Shown in pieces: positions 7,480 through 14,243 of a stretch of 17,516 nt of DNA. Each line of letters starts with the position of its first letter. Within the stretch, counting starts at the first letter, position 1. Location: assembly GCA_964506075.1 (NCBI GenBank), contig CAZDKO010000015.1:1-17516 (forward strand), written 5' to 3'. Position numbers and translations under genes: made by a program. Source of the stretch: CAZDKO01 sp964506075 [NCBI: uncultured bacterium]. GTDB taxonomy: Bacteria > CAZDME01 > JAYEMH01. Below the pieces are notes generated by a model that had not been told where the DNA came from, searched no databases, and was given only the letters and a program-made list of their open reading frames with translations.

Positions 7480-10400
7480 TTTTTAAATTTCCTAAGGATA
7501 AATTCCATCAAAATATACACCGAAGGAATAACAAACAACGTCAAAAGAGTAGACGTGGTCAATCCTCCAATAACCGTAATAGCTAACGGAGCCCGAAGTT
7601 CCTTACCTTCGGCTGTCCCTAAAGCGAGAGGAAGAAGCCCAAAAATGGTAGTTAAGGAAGTCATCATAATAGGCCTGACTCTAATTTTAACCGCCTGGAC
7701 GGCTGAATCCCGGATAGATAATCCCTGGGCGCGCATACTATTAATAAAATCAATAAGAAGAATACCGTTATTAACCACAATCCCGCCCAGCATAATAATT
7801 CCCAGTAAAGCTACTGCGCTTAAAGGGGTACTGGTTAAATATAAAGCGATTATCGCTCCGATGATAGCCAGGGGAAAAGTAAACATAATAATAAACGGTT
7901 GCATAATCGATTCAAACATAGAAGCCATAATCATATAGACCAATAAAATTGCCAGAATTAAGGTAAAACGGATATCGGAAAAAGAATTCTGCATTTCTTC
8001 ACTTTCGCCAGAAAGCTTGACCGTATACTCAGGAAGAATATTTAAATTTGCTAATATACTTCTTACCTCAGAAAAGACGTCGGTTAATTTCCGGTTGTAA
8101 ATATTAGCGGTCACATGGACAATTCTTTCTTGTTCCTGCCTTTTTATCTCGCTGGGCCCATAATCCATCTTTAAAGAAGCAACCTGGTCAAGATACACCG
8201 GTTCTCCCTCCGGGGTATAAATGAAAAGACTCCTTAAAGAAGCGAGATTGGCTCTATCCTGAGACCGCAACCTGACCCGGATATCAAATTCCTCTCCTAA
8301 TTCTTTAAATTTGGTAGGCACTTCACCTTCTATCGCCGCCCGGGATACCTGAGAAATATCATCAACGGAAAGGTGATAGAGAGCCGCTCTATCCTTATTA
8401 ACCTCAATTCTAGTTTCAATACTCGGTTCAGCCAGAGTATCTTTAATTCCGTAAAGACCTTTTAATTTTGTTAATTGCTTTTTTATTTCCTCTGTCAATT
8501 CTTTTAAAACCTTTAAATCATAGCCTTTAATATCTACGGTTACCGGCGCAGCAGTTATAAAACTGCTACCCAGAACACTTTCCTGAAGTAAATATTCAAA
8601 ATTTACCGCCGGTAATTCAGCTTCTTGTACCTTTTCTTTAAATTCCTGAAGAACCTCAGCAGTCGAGCGAACCTTCTCACCTTTTTTTAATTTTTTCTTC
8701 CAGGCCTCCAGGTCATATAGATTAACCATAAATTCCGCCTGGTGAGAACCTAATGTTTCAACCGCTTTTTCGGTACTGGCCTCTTTACTTGAACCAATAT
8801 TCAGGGTTACTTCTTTTATTTCGGGAATTTTAAAAAGGGTCTCCTCCACCTTTTTAGCCGCCTTATCGGTAACCTTTATCTTTGTCCCCATCGGCATATT
8901 AAGCTTAATGATAAATTGCCGCTGGTCCATCTTGGGCATAAATTCTTTATCTAACTGCGTTAATAAGCCTAAACTAAAAATAAAAATAATAACGGCGGTT
9001 AAAAGGATAAAAGGGATAGTCGCCTTATTTATAACTTCAAAAATATTAAGAAATTTAGACGGTGGCTTTTCCTCATTGCTTTTCTTTTTTTCTTTCTTTA
9101 CCGAACCAGCGCCGATTTGTTTAAAAAACAAAGGGATTAAAGTAACGGCTACAAAAAGAGAAGCCACAAGTGAAAAAATTATCGTAAAAGCTAACTGTTT
9201 AAAAAGCTGTCCGGCTACGCCGCTGATAAAAACAAAAGGGAAGAAAACAGCAATGGTAGTCAGTGTCGAGGCGACTACCGCGCCATAAACTTCATTGGCT
9301 CCGTTAATAGCACTTTTTTCCGGGTCCGAACCCATTTGAATATGGCGATAAATATTTTCAATGACCACTATACTATTATCCACTAACATTCCTACCCCTA
9401 AAGCCAGACCGCCCAAAGACATCATATTAAGGCTCATTTTAAAAAACATATTGGTAAAAAACATCAGAATCAGGGTAGCCATAATGGAAATGGGAATCGA
9501 AAAGGTAATAATCAGAGAAGCCCGAAAATTTCTCAAAAAAAACAATAAAACCAAAAAAGCCAGAACAATTCCTATGAGGGCAGAATTACTTACTTCCTGA
9601 AGTGATTTTTGGACAAATTTAGACTGGTCATAGACAGTATTTACTTCAATTCCTTCCGGTAATTCCGATTTCAATTCTTTAATCGCCTGAGAAACCAGAG
9701 CCGCTACTCTTAAAGTATTGGCATCCGCTTGTTTTCGAATGGATACGGAAATATTAGTCATCTCATTATAACGAGAGATACTCGTCTGTTCCTTAAAAGC
9801 ATCTTTTACTTTGGCGATATCCCGCAGATAAATTAACCTTTTTTCTTCCTTTTCTTTATCTCCTTCCGGATACATCATACCTTCTTCTTTTTCTTTATCT
9901 TTAACGACGAGAATAGCGGTATCCTGAATTTCACCGATATTTTTAAATTCACCCATGGTTCTGACTAAATATTCGTAAAATTCAGCTTCTATTGTCCCGG
10001 CCGGGAAATTCAGATTACTCTCTTCTAAACCCTTAACGACAGAAAGAAGAGATATCCCTGAGGCCTGGAGACGTCCCTGGTCAATCTCCACCAGAATTTC
10101 TCTCTCCGCACCTCCGGTAAGATTCACTGAAGCTACACCCTCTACTTTTTCCAATTTATCTTTGATGTCTCTGCGGCAAATCTCCCTTAAAGCATAAAGA
10201 GAAAATTTCTCGCCGGTAACACTTAAAACCATAGTCGGTAATTCCAAAGGATTATATTTTACTACCACCGAATCCTCGGCTTCACGGGGCAATTTTTCTT
10301 TTATCAAATCAATTTTTTCCCGGACGCTTAAAGAAGCAAAATCCATATTCGTACCCCAGTTAAAATCCGCTATTACCAGGCTTAAACCTTCTTTGGACGT

Positions 10401-10646
10401 TGAAGAGATGCGGCGTAAATTGGGGACGGTACCGACTACTTCTTCTATCGGCTTGGTGATAAGAGTTTCTACTTCTTCGGGAGCAGCATTGGCATAACGG
10501 GTAACAACACTAAGCTGGGGAAAAACAACCGGCGGAAAAAGTTCCCTGGGCAGACGTAACCACGAGATAGCCCCGATAAGAACTATCCCCAGAAAAACCA
10601 TACTGATAGTAACCGGTTTTTTTACGGAAAATTCAGCAAGAGTCAT
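7476..10646 (-). CDS. RND efflux transporter permease subunit (first pump)
   Basis: A 1056-residue inner-membrane RND pump with the same layout as the following one: N-terminal TM, two large periplasmic loops and two blocks of hydrophobic helices. The TM4 motif GLALGVGMLVDNS has Asp423 followed by Asn424, a common single-Asp version of the AcrB pair. TM10 reads GIVVNNGILLID, again without the AcrB Lys, and RVRPIMMTSLTT is present near the C-terminus. Compared with its neighbour it carries a highly charged insert in the first periplasmic loop (about residues 249-270) holding DKEKEE twice. The ATG at 10646 has no obvious Shine-Dalgarno, and the 155-nt gap to the adaptor gene is filled by a repeat mosaic. 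It is encoded with one adaptor and one outer-membrane channel, so it probably works in the same complex as the second pump. Confidence 0.95.
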   Translation of the reverse strand: MTLAEFSVKKPVTISMVFLGIVLIGAISWLRLPRELFPPVVFPQLSVVTRYANAAPEEVETLITKPIEEVVGTVPNLRRISSTSKEGLSLVIADFNWGTNMDFASLSVREKIDLIKEKLPREAEDSVVVKYNPLELPTMVLSVTGEKFSLYALREICRRDIKDKLEKVEGVASVNLTGGAEREILVEIDQGRLQASGISLLSVVKGLEESNLNFPAGTIEAEFYEYLVRTMGEFKNIGEIQDTAILVVKDKEKEEGMMYPEGDKEKEEKRLIYLRDIAKVKDAFKEQTSISRYNEMTNISVSIRKQADANTLRVAALVSQAIKELKSELPEGIEVNTVYDQSKFVQKSLQEVSNSALIGIVLAFLVLLFFLRNFRASLIITFSIPISIMATLILMFFTNMFFKMSLNMMSLGGLALGVGMLVDNSIVVIENIYRHIQMGSDPEKSAINGANEVYGAVVASTLTTIAVFFPFVFISGVAGQLFKQLAFTIIFSLVASLFVAVTLIPLFFKQIGAGSVKKEKKKSNEEKPPSKFLNIFEVINKATIPFILLTAVIIFIFSLGLLTQLDKEFMPKMDQRQFIIKLNMPMGTKIKVTDKAAKKVEETLFKIPEIKEVTLNIGSSKEASTEKAVETLGSHQAEFMVNLYDLEAWKKKLKKGEKVRSTAEVLQEFKEKVQEAELPAVNFEYLLQESVLGSSFITAAPVTVDIKGYDLKVLKELTEEIKKQLTKLKGLYGIKDTLAEPSIETRIEVNKDRAALYHLSVDDISQVSRAAIEGEVPTKFKELGEEFDIRVRLRSQDRANLASLRSLFIYTPEGEPVYLDQVASLKMDYGPSEIKRQEQERIVHVTANIYNRKLTDVFSEVRSILANLNILPEYTVKLSGESEEMQNSFSDIRFTLILAILLVYMIMASMFESIMQPFIIMFTFPLAIIGAIIALYLTSTPLSAVALLGIIMLGGIVVNNGILLIDFINSMRAQGLSIRDSAVQAVKIRVRPIMMTSLTTIFGLLPLALGTAEGKELRAPLAITVIGGLTTSTLLTLFVIPSVYILMEFILRKFKK
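9844..9899 (-). repeat. In-frame direct repeat inside the first RND pump gene
   Basis: A 17-bp purine-rich word (minus strand GATAAAGAAAARGAAGA) occurs at 9883-9899 and again at 9844-9860, 39 bp apart, encoding DKEKEE twice. Thirty-nine is a multiple of three, so the frame is kept. The neighbouring pump lacks this insert. It looks like a local duplication in a periplasmic loop. Confidence 0.6.
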
Positions 10647-10670
10647 GTGTTGGTTAATGGGTTAATTAAA

Positions 10671-10780
10671 GTTTTAAGTTAAGAATTAAGGACTAAGGAT
10701 TAAGAAGTAAGTAGTACAAACTAAAAATAAGAAAACTTAATTCTTAGAGTGAGCGTAGCGAACGTCTTAATCCTTAATTC
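10671..10780. repeat. Heptamer repeat mosaic, copy B (inside the efflux operon)
   Basis: GNNNTAA units at 10683-10710 (GAATTAA, GGACTAA, GGATTAA, GAAGTAA), preceded by GTTTTAA at 10671-10677. They are followed by inverted units TTAATTC (10737-10743), TTAATCC (10767-10773) and TTAATTC (10774-10780). The GC-richer core GAGTGAGCGTAGCGAACGTC (about 10747-10766) separates the inverted units. In the mRNA, AAGAATTAAG at the left can pair with CTTAATTCTT at the right. It separates the adaptor gene from the first pump gene within one operon. Confidence 0.85.
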
Positions 10781-10801
10781 TCAGTTTTCTGTACTCTGGT
10801 G

Positions 10802-11974
10802 TTATATTCCCAGCGTTTCTTCTTCAATAACCTGAACGGTAATATCCGGAGAAACCTCTTCAACGTTTAAAATAACCAGGTCATCCGGAGAAAGTCCTTT
10901 GGTAATCTCGGTATATTCATCCGTCATATATCCAGCCTCTACTTCTCTTATTTTAGCTTTATTATCCCGGGGATCAACTATATAGACTTGATATTTACCG
11001 TCCTCTTCTTCAATAGCTACTCTGGGAATTACCATTACCTCTTTTTTATCAAAGATTACAATCTCCACCCGGGTAAACATTCCGGATAATAAATGTTCAT
11101 CCGGATTATCAACCGTTATTTTAGCAATTATGGTTCGGCTTTTTTCCGCCACTACAGGCTGGATGGAAGTAATTTCACCGCTAAAAATAGTTCCCGGATA
11201 AGCATCAACGTATAAATTGGCTCTTTGGCCGATAGAAAGTTTCTGAATTTCCCTTTCCACCACCCCGACTTCAGCAATAGCCGTTTTAGCATCAATTAAG
11301 GTTCCTACTTTGGTATTGGTAAGAATTAACGAACCGGGGTCCACCAGTTGACTCCCGACGACGCAATCATACGGCGCCTTAAAACTGGCTTTATCCAATT
11401 CCGTTTTGGCAAAATCAAGCTCTCTTTGCTTGGCTTCAAGTTCTAAGCGCGCCTGTTGATATTCAAGAGCCACCTGTTCTAATTTAAGTTTTATAATCGC
11501 ATCCATATCGTAAAGTTCTTTATACATCTGATATTCTTTCTGCTTTTTAGCTAATTCTGCCTGTGCGGATTTTAACTTGGTTTCAGCATACTGAACCCGC
11601 TGTTCGTAATCTCTAGGGTCAAGTTCCGCTACAACGCTTCCTTCTTTTACCCTTTCTCCTTCGGATAAATTAAAAGATTTTAGAACTCCCTGAGCTTCAA
11701 ATTTAATCTCTATTTCGCGAAAGCCTTTAATATTGCCCATAGCCTGAATAATATCCTGGTAATCAGTCTTGGCTACTCTGAAAACCTTAACCGGTAAACC
11801 CTGGATAGCCGGCTCTTCCATTTGTCCTCCTTCAGTAGAAGAAACACTTTGTCCGGCGCTATCTCCAGGTTTTATTCTCCAGGGAATTATTTTTTTTTGC
11901 CAAAGAAACCAGGCGGTAATTATCCCTATTCCAATTATCACCAGAGTTATAATCCATTGCCCCTTTTTAGCCAT
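10802..11974 (-). CDS. RND periplasmic adaptor (membrane fusion protein, HlyD/AcrA type)
   Basis: This 390-residue adaptor bridges the inner-membrane pumps to the outer-membrane channel. An N-terminal membrane anchor (about residues 8-25, no lipobox Cys) precedes a polar linker. The two lipoyl half-motifs lie at about 85-120 (FEAQGVLKSFNLSEGERVKEG) and 196-222 (ASFKAPYDCVVGSQLVDPGS). Between them is an alpha-hairpin coiled coil (about 122-195) rich in Lys, Glu and Ala. The beta-barrel domain follows at about 230-315 and a membrane-proximal domain to the end. Length and layout are normal for the family. The ATG at 11974 has AAGGGGG about 9 nt upstream. The channel gene ends 75 nt before it, and the first pump starts 155 nt after it. 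Confidence 0.94.
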   Translation of the reverse strand: MAKKGQWIITLVIIGIGIITAWFLWQKKIIPWRIKPGDSAGQSVSSTEGGQMEEPAIQGLPVKVFRVAKTDYQDIIQAMGNIKGFREIEIKFEAQGVLKSFNLSEGERVKEGSVVAELDPRDYEQRVQYAETKLKSAQAELAKKQKEYQMYKELYDMDAIIKLKLEQVALEYQQARLELEAKQRELDFAKTELDKASFKAPYDCVVGSQLVDPGSLILTNTKVGTLIDAKTAIAEVGVVEREIQKLSIGQRANLYVDAYPGTIFSGEITSIQPVVAEKSRTIIAKITVDNPDEHLLSGMFTRVEIVIFDKKEVMVIPRVAIEEEDGKYQVYIVDPRDNKAKIREVEAGYMTDEYTEITKGLSPDDLVILNVEEVSPDITVQVIEEETLGI

Positions 11975-12049
11975 CTTAATTATCCCCCTTCATCTTATCT
12001 CACCGTATGTATCAGCGTTATTATAAATTATTTAGGAAATTTCAACCTT

Positions 12050-14035
12050 TTACTTTTTCTTTTTATCCGAACTGGTATAATAAAAACTAATCCCTAAAGC
12101 ACGGTTTAATGCCGCCAGAGCCTGCTGATGTTCCAACAATGCCCTTGAATAAGAAACCTGCTGTTCACTTAACAAAACCCTCGCTTCCACGAGATTGCTT
12201 AAGGGAATAATATCAAGGCTCCTTCTTAACTCCGCAATTTCAACTTCTTTATTATGATACTTAAGTTTACTCTTTATAGCTTCCAGCATTATTTTAGTCC
12301 GTTCGTAAGTAAAGTATGCCTCCTTTACATCCATAATGATTTTTTGCCTTAATTCGTTATAATTATTCATCGCTTTCTGAAAAGCTATTTCGGCTTCTTT
12401 GCCTTTGGAATAATATTCTAAATCATCCAGGAGTCCGAATTTTAAACTATGGGTGCGGGCTTCAGTAGTTAAGCTTACTTCCGCAATTTCGGTTGGATTG
12501 TCTTTTTCCTTTCCGTAAGAATAATCCAGCGTACTGCCTCCAAATGACCAGCTGAGTTTGGCTAAAACAGACCATTCATCCCGCATTCTTAACACGTCAT
12601 CAGTATAAGCTTCACCTGATTCACCGATATGCCCCAAGATATTTAACTCGGGCCAGGCTTTGCGTTTGGCAATTTTTTCACCATATTTAGAACTGGCTAA
12701 ACTTAACTGGGCGACACGGATTTCCGGACGGTTACGTAAAGCTAAAGCCAAACACCGGTCTATATCTATCACTAAATCAGGGTTATAATTAACCACTGAT
12801 TCAATTTCTAAAGCAAAAGGAGTATCTAAGTTTAATACCTGTTGAAATTTTAATTTACTTAAAGCTAAAGCCTGTTGTTGGGAAACTAAATCATAACCGA
12901 CCTGATTAAACTTGGACTCAAGATTCAGATATTCCACCCGGGAGACATAGCCGGACTGGTACTGTTGAGTCGTTAAATCAAAATATTCACGGGTTTTTTG
13001 ATAAAGGTCTTTTTGAATTTTAACTACATTCTGAAAATGAATTAAGCTATAATAAGTTTTTTCAACTTCAAAGATAAGTTCTTGTTTTTCCGCCAGAAAA
13101 TTCTGCTGGGCAATTTTCTGGTCGAGCTCTGCCTGGTGTAAACGAAAAATACTTCTTCCGCCATCAAAAACTAATTGTTGTAACTGTAAAATCCTCTTCT
13201 GGGATTCATAATCACCTTCTTCAGTCTTACCGTAGGTATCATGGATTTCTCCGGTTACCGAAGGGAAAAGAACACGCCAGGATTCAAATAATTTCATCTC
13301 ACTGAGCTCTACGTATTCTTTGGCAATTTTAATCGGGATGCTGTTTAATACGGCAATTTGAACACAGTCGGATAAATTAACCATTGTTTTTTCCGGTTCG
13401 GATTTTTTATCTTCCGTTGCGGGTTTCTCCTCCGGCTTTAATAATGAAATAACGCCGTCTTTTTCAACAACCCTTGCCGGCTCTTCTTCCTTTTCTAATT
13501 TTAATTCGGCCAGTTTCATATCCTGCTTACGAACCGCCTCGGTTTCTTTCTCGACTTCTACCTGCGTTTTTTCTTTCGCCTCCTTAATAATAAGGCGATT
13601 AATCTTTTCCCATAAAGCTATCGCCTCCGAAGCATCAGGATGCTGAGGATAAACTTCAACAGCAGTTTTTAATTCTTTCTGGGCGTCTTCCCAATTTTTC
13701 GCCTTCTGATATTTTTGGGCTAATTTATAATGGGTGAGAAAGTCTTCGTTCTTCTGAATCTGCTCTTTGATATCTGAAGAAACTATTTTTAAAAACTCCT
13801 GGGCGACTTTATCCGCCGGGTCAATTTTTAAAATTTGCTCCAGTTCCTTCTGTGCCTTTTCCAGATCGCCCCGAATATAATACTCTTTGGCTTGGAAATA
13901 AAGTTTGTGGGTTTGGGGGAATAAAACTTCGTCAGTTAAGATTTTACCGGAAGATTTTGGCTCAAAGTTAAAAATCATCACTAAGGTTAAACACAAAATG
14001 AAATATTTGTTTATCATTTTATTTATTTTTATCAT
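12050..14035 (-). CDS. TolC-family outer membrane efflux protein with N-terminal TPR region
   Basis: At 661 residues this is about 200 longer than a usual TolC-type channel. A signal peptide-like segment (about residues 8-25) is followed by TPR-like helices (about 40-145; FQAKEYYIRGDLEKAQKELEQ and YKLAQKYQKAKNWEDAQKEL). A charged, probably coiled-coil linker (about 150-215) is rich in Lys and Glu. The OEP domain begins around residue 218 with LSDCVQIAVLNS and runs to the end. It contains two repeats (second start about CLALALRNRPEIRVAQ) and the usual coiled-coil helices. The channel part should form the outer-membrane barrel and periplasmic tunnel; the TPR part would lie in the periplasm and bind an unknown partner. 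ATG 14035 is used, but ATG 14017 (MINKYF) is possible; neither has a good ribosome-binding site. First gene of the efflux operon. Confidence 0.9.
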   Translation of the reverse strand: MIKINKMINKYFILCLTLVMIFNFEPKSSGKILTDEVLFPQTHKLYFQAKEYYIRGDLEKAQKELEQILKIDPADKVAQEFLKIVSSDIKEQIQKNEDFLTHYKLAQKYQKAKNWEDAQKELKTAVEVYPQHPDASEAIALWEKINRLIIKEAKEKTQVEVEKETEAVRKQDMKLAELKLEKEEEPARVVEKDGVISLLKPEEKPATEDKKSEPEKTMVNLSDCVQIAVLNSIPIKIAKEYVELSEMKLFESWRVLFPSVTGEIHDTYGKTEEGDYESQKRILQLQQLVFDGGRSIFRLHQAELDQKIAQQNFLAEKQELIFEVEKTYYSLIHFQNVVKIQKDLYQKTREYFDLTTQQYQSGYVSRVEYLNLESKFNQVGYDLVSQQQALALSKLKFQQVLNLDTPFALEIESVVNYNPDLVIDIDRCLALALRNRPEIRVAQLSLASSKYGEKIAKRKAWPELNILGHIGESGEAYTDDVLRMRDEWSVLAKLSWSFGGSTLDYSYGKEKDNPTEIAEVSLTTEARTHSLKFGLLDDLEYYSKGKEAEIAFQKAMNNYNELRQKIIMDVKEAYFTYERTKIMLEAIKSKLKYHNKEVEIAELRRSLDIIPLSNLVEARVLLSEQQVSYSRALLEHQQALAALNRALGISFYYTSSDKKKK

Positions 14036-14087
14036 TTACCTTAGGTTAAAGAGAAAAACACTCCTCTATTTAAACAGCTTAATTTGC

Positions 14088-14116
14088 AGTATAGCATATA
14101 TATATATATTAAACAA
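14088..14116 (-). promoter_or_regulatory. Predicted sigma70-type promoter of the efflux operon, AT-dinucleotide spacer
   Basis: On the minus strand, TTGTTT (14111-14116) is separated by exactly 17 bp from TATACT (14088-14093), a 5/6 match to the -10 consensus. The spacer consists almost entirely of (AT)7 (14096-14109). Transcription would start near 14081, giving a leader of about 45 nt before the channel ATG at 14035. It lies just downstream of the terminator of the previous unit. Confidence 0.65.
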
Positions 14117-14140
14117 GGGATTTTTAAGGGTAAATTGAGA

Positions 14141-14180
14141 TAAAAAATAAGAAGCCCGGGGTAAACCAATCCCGGGCTTC
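14141..14180 (-). terminator. Rho-independent terminator of the GH94 gene
   Basis: A perfect 10-bp GC-rich stem (GAAGCCCGGG at 14151-14160 and CCCGGGCTTC at 14171-14180) with a 10-nt loop. On the minus strand it is followed by TTATTTTTTA. It lies about 63 nt after the GH94 stop and just before the efflux promoter. This is the only convincing intrinsic terminator in the window. Confidence 0.88.
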
Positions 14181-14243
14181 CTCTGACACACTCTGATTCA
14201 CTTTTTAATTTTAGTCGCTATATTTTAATAAATCTTAAATGCT

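Noticed and set aside
4363-10646. Heavy-metal (CzcA-type) RND assignment
   Set aside because: The TM4 segments read VVDAS and LVDNS, and the TM10 segments are of the HAE-like VNN type; the metal-efflux relay residues are not seen.
11975-12049. Possible internal promoter (TTGAAA and TATAAT) between the channel and adaptor genes
   Set aside because: The boxes are only 14 bp apart, too short for a sigma70 promoter, and the gap is ordinary for an operon.
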